Source of the DNA: Halisarca cf. caerulea
Taxonomy: Eukaryota; Porifera; Demospongiae; Chondrillida; Halisarcidae
Direction: 5' to 3'
Assembly: GCA_963170055.1 (NCBI GenBank)
Contig: CAUJGJ010000277.1
Span: 1,910,901-1,955,900 of the forward strand
Length of the DNA stretch: 45,000 bases
The translations under genes and the position numbers were made by a program. Positions 18,856 through 45,000 of the stretch are shown here, piece by piece (within the stretch, counting starts at the first letter, position 1; each line of letters opens with the position of its first letter). The notes under the pieces were generated by a model. The model worked only from the letters and a program-made list of their open reading frames with translations. It was not told where the DNA came from and did no database searches.

Positions 18856-19485
18856 CACATCAGGTAAAGAGAACAGACTCATCAAGGCATTAGGGGTTGG
18901 TTAGGGTTTAGTAATGATAAACGTCTGTCCCACAAGAGTGCGGATGGCGGATGACGGATGGTTACTTAGCACAACAACACACCTCTCCGGTGTCATCAGC
19001 TGGTCCAGGTCCTCCACTGTGTCGAGAACCGCCTGTTGCGACTCTGCTCGTGCCTTTTTCGCACATTCTTCAGATTCATTGAGAAAGTGTTCTACTGCTC
19101 CATTGAAGGCCGACGGCTCCACATTGGACGTGATGTTTCGGAACTGGTACAAACTGTCTTTGACCGTAGTACTTTGTTGCAGCTTGATACAGAGAGTGAG
19201 TGTCTCTTTGATGACTTCCTTCAGTTTCTGTACTTCTGAGCGATGTTTCTTACTCCTCAATACCTCCAATAACGTCTCCAAGGCGGCATCGTCTTTATTA
19301 ACCTCGAGAAATTCTGAAGAAATTACAACAGAAGACAAACACTTCACAAATGATAAAACAAAGAATAATAAATGGTATCTTACAGAATATTACAACTATT
19401 TAGTTTTCTAATCTGAAAATTAGTCCTTCAACTAACGTTGGGCTCTATTGATAGCCGTTTCGGGCTTGTAGAAATACACAGGCAT
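6741..19485 (-). CDS. EIF3A: Eukaryotic translation initiation factor 3 subunit A (eIF3a), complete, 15 exons
   Basis: eIF3a is the large PCI-domain scaffold of eIF3, which binds the 40S subunit and organises mRNA recruitment in the cytoplasm. Exons in transcript order: 19485-19437, 19313-18983, 18705-18483, 18032-17883, 17546-17338, 16853-16682, 15847-15470, 14600-14415, 14237-14100, 13960-13757, 12800-12696, 11707-11594, 10317-10195, 10068-9936, 8197-6741. The total is 3972 nt, exactly 1324 codons, or 1323 aa (human about 1382). The start [15 protein letters not shown] is the family N-terminus. Residues 187-378 carry the conserved [26 protein letters not shown] and [12 protein letters not shown] blocks. 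The PCI region falls about 320-500. A charged coiled coil with [14 protein letters not shown] spans about 560-900. Residues from about 900 are Asp/Arg repeats ending in [11 protein letters not shown], like the DEDGW..VRR end in vertebrates. It is convergent with NUP107. Confidence 0.97.
7170..7570 (-). repeat. EIF3A: Coding tandem repeat in EIF3A exon 15 ([13 protein letters not shown] units)
   Basis: About ten near-identical copies of 30-39 nt encode [12 protein letters not shown]. On either side (7030-7170, 7570-7890) are more diverged [10 protein letters not shown] / GGDVWKRR units. Unit changes keep the frame. The family C-terminus in vertebrates also has DDRGPRRG-type repeats. Confidence 0.9.
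8815..9670. mobile_element. TA-flanked inverted-repeat element in EIF3A intron 14
   Basis: The left end CGGTACAGGTCATTGAAAAG pairs with the right end, whose reverse complement begins CAGTACATGTCATTAACAAG and continues in TCCCA/TTCGTAATC on both sides. TA flanks both ends. The copy is older and more diverged than the 10540-11320 element. No intact ORF is seen. Length is 856 bp. Confidence 0.65.
10540..11320. mobile_element. TA-flanked non-autonomous DNA transposon in EIF3A intron 12
   Basis: Left end CGGTAGGGATCAAAAAAAGA and right end TCTTGATCCTTACCG (plus strand) are inverted repeats that extend inward over GTTTACATT. TA dinucleotides flank both ends. Inside, both ends also carry TACGTA/GCGTATTAC-type subterminal repeats. 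There is no intact ORF. Length is 781 bp. Confidence 0.8.
11815..12540. repeat. Degenerate tandem repeat of CACATGACTTGGACATGATG-type units
   Basis: Units such as AGTCACATGACTTGGACATG, then ATGTTCACACGACAG and AGCAATACAGTACA, recur at 11880-12015 and 12375-12520 on both sides of the MITE. The array predates the MITE insertion. Confidence 0.6.
12018..12377. mobile_element. hAT-like MITE in EIF3A intron 11
   Basis: The ends CAGGGGCGGATCCAGG and TCTGGATACACCCCTG form 16-bp imperfect inverted repeats of the CAGGGGCG-type seen in many hAT MITEs. An exact 8-bp target duplication is not clear. The element interrupts a tandem repeat (11815-12540). Confidence 0.7.
13078..13753. mobile_element. Tc1/mariner-like element at the EIF3A exon 10 donor
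   Basis: The terminal inverted repeats start CGGTACTTCCCATAGTAATT and end in the reverse complement (CTATGGGAAGTACCG), about 27 bp and near perfect. They are flanked by TA on both sides (13076-13077 and 13754-13755). The interior has TTCATTCA/TTCGTTC-type subterminal repeats next to each end and a decayed transposase fragment. It lies in EIF3A intron 10, immediately at the splice donor. Confidence 0.85.
13277..13508 (+). pseudogene. Decayed Tc1/mariner transposase N-terminal fragment
   Basis: Inside the TA-flanked element, the plus strand reads a helix-turn-helix-like stretch: [14 protein letters not shown], an in-frame stop, then [20 protein letters not shown] and [13 protein letters not shown]. 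After a frameshift it continues [20 protein letters not shown]. The order (recognition helix, xxYKxTGS-like turn, GRKPT linker) is that of Tc1-like N-terminal DNA-binding domains. No catalytic DDE domain remains. The copy is broken by a stop and a frameshift, so it is non-functional. Confidence 0.6.
15304..15469. repeat. (CA)n microsatellite; sense (GT)n is the EIF3A exon 7 donor
   Basis: On the EIF3A strand, exon 7 ends CAG and is followed by GTGTGTGT for about 165 bp, so the repeat is itself the splice donor. Confidence 0.95.
15936..16450. mobile_element. TA-flanked CCGTA..CGCGG MITE in EIF3A intron 6
   Basis: The left end CCGTACGCTTGGAAATTTTC continues into GCGG and pairs with the right end GAAAATTTCCGAGCACACGG. 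TA lies on both sides (15934-15935, 16451-16452). Subterminal blocks of the type ATCCGCGAAAAT/TAGTACCGCGAAAATT repeat near both ends. Length is 515 bp. Confidence 0.85.
17633..17776. repeat. (GT)n microsatellite, EIF3A intron 4
   Basis: About 143 bp of GT with two interruptions. Confidence 0.97.
18787..18854. repeat. (GT)n microsatellite, EIF3A intron 2
   Basis: Pure GT repeat. Confidence 0.97.
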
Positions 19486-19560
19486 GGTTCTTCTCGTTCC
19501 TACACGAGACACGAGGTCAGCGACGTCACGCACGTGATACTGCAACCATAGACACACAAT
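19486..19560 (-). promoter_or_regulatory. EIF3A proximal promoter/5' leader with CRE-like and E-box motifs
   Basis: Within 55 nt upstream of the EIF3A ATG, the sense strand carries CACGTG (19531-19536, palindromic E-box) directly followed by GTGACGTCG (CRE-like, about 19521-19529). A possible splice acceptor (GTGTAG) precedes the leader GAACGAGAAGAACC. The remainder, 19561-20039, separates EIF3A from the DCTN1 stop; I see no gene or repeat in it. Confidence 0.35.
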
Positions 19561-20039
19561 TACCTGCAACGGTTGACACTACATTGATTGGCGCAAATAC
19601 TCGACGCAGTCGCCTTCAGAGGCGTTTGCATGCTCCTAGCTGGTGATTCTGTATGCGTACAATTTTAAGGAGTACAGCAGTTAACCATGCATGTGAAATG
19701 ATAAACTTTAAAAGATGTAAGAAGATGTTCTGGTCTCTGTATAGTCCTACATGTGTATAGCTAGACCCATTCCTCCATATTGTCTCGATCATGCAGTTGA
19801 TAAAAATGGAGAATATAGAGTACATCAGCAACACCAGACTATAGTCTCTGCAGCTGTTGAATATAATTTCCTATAGGCCACACACTTATAAGCATACAAA
19901 TTAAATAATTTACCCTTTGATTGCTCAGTCATGATGATATGAATAATTGTTCATCAATATTAATGTACGGATTAATTGATACTATATTAGAATTCCAGAG
20001 TATTATAATGACACTGTATTATGCTAAAGACTATTGTTC

Positions 20040-38546
<18,507 letters not shown>

Positions 38547-38630
38547 TTTTGGATTGCAAGAATTTTTGAACACGCCTTTTTTCAATCAAGGCGGGGACCT
38601 ACTCTTAGCCACATTACTTGCAATCAATTG

Positions 38631-38722
38631 TAGTCCCGCGTAGCCAGACCCAATTTGCCATTGCATGGCCTATAAATGCCGGGGGGGAGGGAGGAGGGAG
38701 CGAATCTGGCTACGCAAGACTA
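38631..38722. mobile_element. 92-bp fold-back MITE with perfect 9-bp TSD upstream of DCTN1
   Basis: It starts TAGTCCCGCGTAGCCAGA and ends TCTGGCTACGCAAGACTA. AATCAATTG is duplicated exactly at 38622-38630 and 38723-38731. It sits in the 240-bp spacer between the stop of the upstream gene and the DCTN1 ATG, about 85 bp before the ATG. Confidence 0.85.
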
Positions 38723-38786
38723 AATCAATTGCCACAACTGAACCGGTCTAGTTTAAGCCCTAGAGACACGTAGCCAATAGAGCTAT

Positions 38787-38957
38787 CTATGCATGAGCTA
38801 TCCTCTGCTTAGCAGGAGTTTGACTAGCTTCCTCGCCGGCACTCTTTCTCAACACAAGGTCTTGATCTTCGCGTTTAATCTTTACAGGAAATCGCTCAAC
38901 TTGCTCTTCCTCAACCTCCTTGTCTTCCTCATCTGACTCATCAGACAGTTCTAGGTC
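38787..38957 (-). CDS. Terminal exon of an unidentified acidic/basic protein (partial)
   Basis: On the minus strand, an acceptor (CCTGTTAG) is followed by an open exon of 57 codons that ends in TAG at 38787-38789. The peptide starts DLELSDESDEEDKEVEEEQ, continues VERFPVKIKREDQDLVLRK and ends QTPAKQRIAHA. It has an acidic run, then a basic VKIKRE segment, as in the C-terminal tails of many nuclear proteins. The stop lies only about 240 bp upstream of the DCTN1 start, in the same orientation. I could not find its upstream exons with confidence between 38958 and 45000; they may lie beyond a microsatellite-rich intron. I do not recognise the family. The coding call rests on the acceptor, the coding-like composition, and the absence of any repeat in this stretch. 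Confidence 0.55.
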   Translation of the reverse strand, partial: DLELSDESDEEDKEVEEEQVERFPVKIKREDQDLVLRKSAGEEASQTPAKQRIAHA

Positions 38958-39270
38958 CTAACAGGAGAATAAATTATAACTAGCAGATGGTTCACCATAG
39001 TCAACTTATCGGAAACAGAACACATGCATTCTGATGACCTCTAATGGGGACATGTGTGCGTAAATGTATCATGATGAGGTATTCTTCACAATTGAGTTGA
39101 CCCTTCATCGGGGGTACCCATGGTCCAGCCTAAGTCCTGCAATAATAAATCCCTGAAAACTGTACTATGCAGGACAACTCTTGACCTTTCTAGGAGTGGA
39201 GAAGAATATTACACAACTTTCCCCTATTGTTGCTATTTTCTCACGACAAATACAAAACTACATTAAAGGG

Positions 39271-39285
<15 letters not shown>

Positions 39286-39341
<56 letters not shown>

Positions 39342-39416
39342 CTGTCACAAATGTTAAAGCTTCATTGTATTATGATATTGGTTTCAAATTCACTCACTCG
39401 CTCGCTCTCTCTCTCT

Positions 39417-39484
<68 letters not shown>

Positions 39485-39490
39485 TTCTCT

Positions 39491-39555
<65 letters not shown>

Positions 39556-39567
39556 GTACATGCGTGT

Positions 39568-39616
<49 letters not shown>

Positions 39617-39628
39617 GTACATGCATGT

Positions 39629-39690
<62 letters not shown>
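39286..39690. repeat. Composite (GT)n-(CT)n-(CA)n microsatellite
   Basis: GT at 39286-39338, CT at about 39399-39524, and CA at 39525-39690 with ATACAGTACATGCATGTACA interruptions. No exon is visible in 38958-39285. Confidence 0.95.
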
Positions 39691-39691
<1 letters not shown>

Positions 39692-39724
39692 AATACATGC
39701 ATGTACACACTTGTAACTTGTACC

Positions 39725-40080
39725 TTGTATTACCACAGCCTGTAGTACGGGCTATTGTCGCCCCCTTGGGGGCAAGCCATCAGACATTAGAGAGGGAGAG
39801 ACCCACTGGATATGGACCCAGCTGCCCCTACCATCCCTGATGGCCCCCTCATGCAATCAGGGGTTGCCCATCTGTGAGGTTGCAAGCCCCACGAGATGGG
39901 TAGGGCTGGGCTGCAGCTGAAGAGTGGTAGTGTGTCCACCTAATTCACAGCAGCAGTGATTCCTAACCCTAAACTCAGTAATATCCAGGCTAATAGCATC
40001 TAGGGCACCAGCCAATGACCAGCACCCTGCTAAGAGTCTGATCAAGAAATACCCAAGCCATATTTAATGTTTCCGGTGAT
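39725..40080. other. Unassigned stretch between the unknown gene and HIGD2A-like
   Basis: Non-repetitive sequence with stops in all frames. It includes hairpin-like CGCCCCCTTGGGGGCAAG at about 39760. It may be a retroelement remnant or an intron of the gene ending at 38787. I could not classify it. 40081-40503 holds a (CA)n tract and then the HIGD2A-like upstream region. Confidence 0.3.
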
Positions 40081-40216
40081 CGAGGCTGACAGGTATGATT
40101 TCATCTGTAAGCTGTGGAAAGTCACAGTTTTCATCCTTCTAAAAGCACCACCTGCTGGCAACAGGCTGAGGCTCTTACAAGAGATTACTAACCAGCCCCT
40201 CACACCAACTGTGCGT

Positions 40217-40279
<63 letters not shown>

Positions 40280-40503
40280 CACACACACACACGCACAAAG
40301 GATGATGTGTCTGAGAGTGAACTAATAGCCACGTCCAGTTAGTCTGACGTGGCCGGACCAAATTTCTCCATTTGCAAATGGACTATGTTCCAGCTCCCGT
40401 CGGAAGAAATGCGATTTGAAGTTGGAATTTTCTTGGGGAAATTGCGTAACATTCGTAACGTTGTAAACTTGTTGCTGCATTTCGCGAGAACTCTCTCTGG
40501 ACG

Positions 40504-40929
40504 ATGGAGAAGAAGCCTGAGTTTGAATTCTTGAGTCCAACTTATGAATCAGCATCACAGCGCTTCAGGAGAAAATTCATGGAAAACCCACTTGTACCTA
40601 TTGGTGAGTTGCCCGCCCTCCCGGCTACCTCCAGACCTTTGCCATTTGGGGGGGGGGCTAACGTGGTACAGTCATAGATACAGCCAGTAAAAGCTTTGTT
40701 AAAGACACCTCTGAGAAGCAACCTGCCCTCTTAACAGGACACGAAATAAGGACACCACCTCCTAGGATAGCTTACTGTGGAAACGCTGATGTAATCATAG
40801 ATGCTTTTTATGCAACTTAGTAAGCACCAAACATTTTAATAGCCGATTGCTACCTTCTTTGCTGCTGTTGAAGTTTGGTGTAATGCACATCAATCAGTTT
40901 TGGCTAGTGAATTCCAGAAGAATTGTCCA

Positions 40930-41003
<74 letters not shown>

Positions 41004-41012
41004 TGTGTGTGT

Positions 41013-41082
<70 letters not shown>

Positions 41083-41122
41083 ATGCAATTGTGCATGTGT
41101 GTTGTGTGTGTGTGTGCGCGTG

Positions 41123-41186
<64 letters not shown>

Positions 41187-41386
41187 GGGTGATGTTAGCA
41201 CAAAGATTAATCTCTGCAGGTGCGCTTCTAACAGTGTGTGCCCTCACTTTGGGTCTTGTGTCATTCAAGCGTGGAGACCAGAAGATGTCACAGAGGATGA
41301 TGCGGCTGAGGGTGATTGCACAGGGAGGTACGGTGCTGGCCTTGTGCGGGGGAGTTATGGTCGGAGTGAACGGCAAAGAGAAATAA
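40504..41386 (+). CDS. HIGD2A: HIG1 domain protein, HIGD2A-like (two exons)
   Basis: HIG1-domain type 2 proteins are small inner mitochondrial membrane factors that assist assembly of cytochrome c oxidase and respiratory supercomplexes (Rcf1 family). Exons 40504-40603 and 41220-41386 join at G|GT (Gly) to give 88 aa. The N-terminus reads MEKKPEFEFLSPTYESASQR, followed by RRKFMENPLVPIG, the family signature before the first membrane segment. Two hydrophobic helices lie at about residues 33-50 and 66-84. Between them, QRMMRLRVIAQ fits the HIG1 motif (I/Q)-x3-(H/R)-x-R-x3-Q exactly. Length is a little under the mammalian protein (about 106 aa). The intron (616 bp) is largely a (GT)n tract. The stop codon overlaps an AATAAA. 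Confidence 0.93.
40933..41183. repeat. (GT)n microsatellite filling the HIGD2A-like intron
   Basis: About 250 bp GT with GC and CATGCAA interruptions, ending 36 bp before the acceptor of exon 2. Confidence 0.97.
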
Positions 41387-41387
41387 A
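41382..41387 (+). promoter_or_regulatory. AATAAA polyadenylation signal overlapping the HIGD2A-like stop
   Basis: The last codons read GAG AAA TAA, followed by ATAC, so AATAAA spans the stop codon TAA. If it is used, the 3' UTR would be only some 10-30 nt. Other downstream signals are possible, so use is inferred. Confidence 0.45.
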
Positions 41388-41505
41388 TACAGTGTCAACA
41401 GAATTATTTGATGTTTTATTAATTTTATGTCAACACAAAAAACTGTCCCTCACCTTGATGTATGCATAGAATTCAAGTACACATGTATTAAAGTATGCAT
41501 GTAGT

Positions 41506-41607
41506 TAATCTCGAAGCCATACCCTATGCGGGCCGCCATTTTATTCTACCCATTGAGGAGGTGGGCATGACGTCACATCATGAGAAGAGGGTCTGGTTTC
41601 AAGACTA
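41506..41607. mobile_element. Degenerate fold-back element of the TAGTCT family
   Basis: TAATCTCGAAGCCATACCC at the left and GGGTCTGGTTTCAAGACTA at the right are imperfect inverted repeats. Flanks GCATGTAGT / GTATATAGT agree at 7 of 9 positions. It lies about 120 bp downstream of the HIGD2A-like gene. Confidence 0.6.
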
Positions 41608-41663
41608 GTATATAGTTACGTATGTAAATGATTTGAAGTACGTATGTATTATGAGATGTGTGG

Positions 41664-41666
<3 letters not shown>

Positions 41667-41725
<59 letters not shown>

Positions 41726-41735
41726 GTGTGTGTGT
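41667..41735. repeat. (GT)n microsatellite
   Basis: Pure GT then ATGT. The surrounding 41608-42138 and 42521-43112 hold no gene that I can support; 43549-44454 has a short degenerate CATAGGGCTAGACGAG repeat at about 44100-44215. Confidence 0.93.
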
Positions 41736-42147
41736 TTGTGCTGTTTTACTTCAGTTTTATGTTGTATTACTACAGTCAAAATTGGTTGCGTACTATGATA
41801 CTAACTATCTGCTGATAGCATGTAATTGTACCCAAATGTAGTGAATATTAATATTGTTAATTTGTTGCTAATCAGTGTACAATCATGGTGTTTGATTATA
41901 ATCTGATTCTGGATAAAATGCGACCTGAATCATTTCTTCTACTATTTCTGTGATAAATAATGTAACTGAATTTTGTACAATCTATTTTGTATTTTCAACA
42001 CTTACATATTCATACTCAAGGTCTGCTTTTCTGTGAACAATAGTGATATAATGTACATGAAATAATGGTAGTGTACTCCTTACATAGAGATGATGCAATA
42101 ACAAAATGGCTGCATATACATTTGGGCTAATCTGGCATTGCACAGAC

Positions 42148-42218
42148 TAGTCTCATTTCCAGCCCCACTTCTGACCGCCATTTTATTCTTGCCTGAAGTG
42201 GAGCTGGGCACGAGACTA
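42148..42218. mobile_element. 71-bp fold-back element of the TAGTCTC family
   Basis: TAGTCTCATTTCCAGCCCCA pairs with TGGAGCTGGGCACGAGACTA. Flanks TGCACAGAC / CGCACAGAC form a 9-bp duplication with one mismatch. Confidence 0.75.
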
Positions 42219-42302
42219 CGCACAGACCTGCTTCTCACCTCCACTTTATGGTGACATCACGCTGTTGACGTGACGTCACCGTAAAATGAAGGAACGAGTC
42301 TG

Positions 42303-42520
42303 TAGTCTCGTGTCGCACAGACCCTATTCTAGTCTCGTTCCCAGCCCCACTTCCATATTATTCTCACCAGCGAGAATAAAATGGCGGCCGGAAGTGGGGC
42401 TGGGAACGAGACTAACCCTATTCTCGCCTCCATTTTCTATCATGACATCATTCTCGCCAACCAAATGATGTCATAATGAAAAAATGGAGGTGAGAATAGG
42501 GTCTGTGCGACGCAAGACTA
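42303..42520. mobile_element. Fold-back element carrying a nested fold-back
   Basis: The outer ends are TAGTCTCGTGTCGCACAGAC and GTCTGTGCGACGCAAGACTA. The inner arms ATTCTCGCCTCCATTTTC.. and AAAATGGAGGTGAGAATAGG pair with each other. The left arm is interrupted by a second fold-back at 42330-42414. The outer target duplication is not evident. Confidence 0.7.
42330..42414. mobile_element. 85-bp fold-back inserted in another fold-back, 9-bp TSD
   Basis: TAGTCTCGTTCCCAGCCCCA and TGGGGCTGGGAACGAGACTA are exact inverted repeats. ACCCTATTC is duplicated exactly on both sides (42321-42329, 42415-42423). Confidence 0.85.
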
Positions 42521-43112
42521 CTTACGCTAAAGAGTGTATTATCAATCCGTATACACATGCATTACTAGCTAGTCATGTGAGCAGGGATCTGTTGTGTTAC
42601 TATACAATCCCATATTATATATGTGTGTATTATAATTATTATTATTTCTGCTTTACAATCACATGAGGTGATCGATGGACTGACACCACACAGGGTTTGG
42701 TACAGCCAAAGTAAAACTGACTATTACAATGGTAAGAAAGTTGGGAGTTATAGAGAAAAATTACAGAGTGATGTGGGGTGGGTAGAAAATGCTTGAAAGC
42801 AACATGTGTGCTGTTAGCACAGATAACATGATGTAAGTATAGCTGTGTGGGATTTGGGAGTGGCAGGTAACTTGCATGAAAATAAAGTGCATAGTGTGGG
42901 CCCTTGTAAGTACAGAACATACTGATGGAGTGATATAGCAAGCAAACTTAACTGGTAAGTTAGATTCTACTGTACAGTATGCAATAGACAACAGTTAGAG
43001 CATGGGCATATGGTGTGAAACGAACAGGGATCATAGGGGTTGAATTTGCTGTTGAATTGAGACCATAGATAATCCGATATTTGTCTCCTGATGGAATCGA
43101 AGGTATTGTTGA

Positions 43113-43548
43113 CAGGGGCGTAGCTCCATTGTTTCCTGGTTGCCAGGAAACCCCCCCTCATTAGAAATCCCTTTAATCTGAAGCCACCAGTATGCTAATC
43201 AATCATGCAATTTAATCCCAACACTTCTCTCCAACTGTCACCTAGCATGCACCTGCACACATGGTTTCACTGAGAGCACATAGCTAACGCTGTACTGCAT
43301 TCATGCATTCTTTGTGTTCTTTTAGTCGTTTCTAGCTTGTTTGACACACTAGTTTTCAAACTACCATTACAAATTTAAATGTGGTGTTCCCTTGCATGCA
43401 TGTGGCCACAGTGTTGTTACCACATGCTACAGTTACTGTAAGTAAAGGCTATTATATATAGTACAATGTGTCCATGATACCACTAGTCTTGTACACCATG
43501 ATCATGGTTTTTAGAAACCCCCTTATTCTTCTTCTGGCTACGCCCCTG
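43113..43548. mobile_element. hAT-like MITE, CAGGGGCGTAGC..GGCTACGCCCCTG
   Basis: The 12-13-bp terminal inverted repeats CAGGGGCGTAGC and GGCTACGCCCCTG have TGTTGA on both sides. The type is common among hAT MITEs. The interior shows GGTTGCCAGGAAACC hairpins but no ORF. Length is 436 bp. Confidence 0.72.
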
Positions 43549-44348
43549 TGTTGAGGTTGATTTGAGGCAGGGAATTCCATAGTCGAGTGACTCGATTGAA
43601 GTAAAAATGTCTGTTAGTTGATGATCTGGCGTAAGTGTGTACTAGTTTGTTGACTGATGCCAATTGGGTATTTGATTGTGAGAATGAAATATAATTGAAT
43701 ATGTTGAAGTTGTCTGAGGGGAATTTGATGCTTTTTATAAGGAAAAGTATATGTCATGTAGTTTGAAATAGTACATCAGTGGCAGAATATGTAGCTTGAT
43801 AAGTCTTTCCTTGTAGTTCAGACTCAGGTCATCTACTAAGAATTTGGTGGCATGCCTTTGGATCTGGTATGTGTGCTACAAGTATAACATGTGCAGGCAG
43901 GGGCAAATTAAGAATACCTTTTCTTTTTTTTGATTTTTCACCATAATATGTGGAATGCTTTGGACATGATTTAGTACATCAAGGGTGTATAAAGACCATT
44001 TAAAAATGGTAAAATGATGTAGGATTGACACTGTGACAGTATCATGCATGCAAAAAGGCATTATCAAAAAAGGATTCTCCTAAAACACTTGGAACAAGGG
44101 TAAGTTGCAAAACCGGTACAGGGCTAGTGGGCAAAGGGCAAGACAGGCATAGGGCTAGACGAGCATAGGGCTATACATACATGAGACTAGACGGGTATAG
44201 GGCTAGACAGAGTTTAGTTGGACTGAGTGCACAGCCACACTGCATGTGCAAATTCCTACATCCCACAGCACATGTGTGCAATGTGCTGCACATACGGGAT
44301 GTAAGAATGTGCACCATCTACAGCCCAGTCCCATATCAGAGCAGACTG

Positions 44349-44349
<1 letters not shown>

Positions 44350-44410
<61 letters not shown>
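44350..44410. repeat. (TA)n microsatellite at the LINE 5' junction
   Basis: About 30 TA units with one TG. It precedes the truncated LINE. A second (TA)n lies at 44930-44973. Confidence 0.95.
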
Positions 44411-44414
<4 letters not shown>

Positions 44415-44454
44415 GTATATGTATTTGTTTATTTATTAATTCATTTAATATATA

Positions 44455-44806
44455 GCCGGAGGGGCTGCTGCACAGGCAGAAAGAAACAAGGCAAGAAAGT
44501 ACGCGCACCTGGATAGAGCCTATATGTTTCAGCCTGTGGCATTCGAGACATGTGGTACCACGGGTCCAGAGTCCCCGCCCTTCCTGCAGGAGCTAGGGAG
44601 GCGCCTGAGAAGAGCCACTGGAGAGCCAAACTCCTATTCGTACTTGTTGCAACGCCTGTCTGTAGCCATCCAAGTGGGCAATTGTGTATCTGTTTTGGGG
44701 TCCCTCCCATGTGATTCACAGTCCCTTGACATGGCATGATTAATTTTCCTGCATGCTTATAATTGCAATATGTGTACATGTGTATAATAATAATAATAAT
44801 AATAAA
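44455..44806 (+). mobile_element. 5'-truncated non-LTR retrotransposon (LINE) 3' end
   Basis: The open frame 44455-44739 (95 codons, stop TGA) has NKARKYAHLDRAYMFQPVAF, then ETCGTTGPESPPFLQELGRR and SYLLQRLSVAIQVGNCVSVL. From recall, this is the conserved C-terminal tail of reverse-transcriptase ORFs in LINEs of marine invertebrates. It is open directly from the upstream TA-rich junction, and a (TAA)n tail follows at 44785-44806. The catalytic domain is absent, so this is a dead 5'-truncated copy. Confidence 0.75.
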
Positions 44807-44924
44807 TGTATGTTGTAGGTGTACTGTTTTGTTTCTGTATGCGTATACACGTGTTGTTATTATTATTTTTTTAATATATTTATTTATTATAATATTTATT
44901 TTTATATCTTTCTCTTAATTATGA

Positions 44925-44975
<51 letters not shown>

Positions 44976-45000
44976 CATTGAATATGTATGTATATATGAA

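Noticed and set aside
40322..40558. Minus-strand ORF opposite HIGD2A-like exon 1 as first exon of the unknown gene
   Set aside because: It is the complement of the HIG1 coding exon and its upstream region, with no supporting splice link.
42642..42941. 99-codon minus-strand ORF
   Set aside because: No recognisable protein features, no splice context, and AT-rich composition like the flanks.

Overview
This is eukaryotic, metazoan genomic DNA. Four protein genes with spliced, GT..AG introns can be read: a 3' part of NUP107 (+), complete EIF3A (-), complete DCTN1/p150Glued (-) and a small HIG1-domain gene of the HIGD2A type (+). There is also the terminal exon of an unidentified gene (-, just upstream of DCTN1) and a weak candidate first exon (+) inside a DCTN1 intron. 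The exon chains for EIF3A (15 exons, 1323 aa) and DCTN1 (24 exons, 1222 aa) were assembled by hand. Each stays in frame at every junction and follows the family from start to stop. The compact gene spacing, diverged but colinear proteins and a LINE tail of a type I associate with sponges and other marine invertebrates suggest a non-vertebrate animal, possibly a sponge. The species assignment is inference only.

Layout: 1-5724 NUP107 C-terminal exons (+). 5725-6740 convergent intergenic DNA filled by a 15-bp minisatellite. 6741-19485 EIF3A (-). 19486-20039 EIF3A upstream region, which is also the DCTN1 downstream region. 20040-38546 DCTN1 (-), with a 3.7-kb intron (21945-25683) holding the candidate nested exon. 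38547-38786 a 240-bp spacer with one fold-back element. 38787-38957 terminal exon of the unknown gene. 39225-40300 microsatellites and an unassigned low-copy-looking stretch. 40504-41386 HIGD2A-like (+). 41388-44454 intergenic DNA with nested fold-back elements and a hAT-like MITE. 44455-44806 a truncated LINE 3' end. 44807-45000 AT-rich microsatellite.

The genes are housekeeping: nuclear pore scaffold, translation initiation scaffold, dynein cofactor and respiratory supercomplex factor. They do not form a pathway. The non-coding DNA is the unusual part. It is saturated with (GT/CA)n and other alternating purine-pyrimidine repeats, and in all three large genes (GT)n tracts on the sense strand often begin at, or a few bases after, the 5' splice site. 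At least fifteen small inverted-repeat elements can be delimited. They include a TA-flanked Tc1/mariner-like group, one member of which sits exactly in the donor site of EIF3A exon 10, and a fold-back family with TAGTC..GACTA ends and 9-bp target duplications. I found no new multi-gene system. The best leads are the donor-linked GT tracts, the transposon-built splice donor and the 9-bp-TSD fold-back family.
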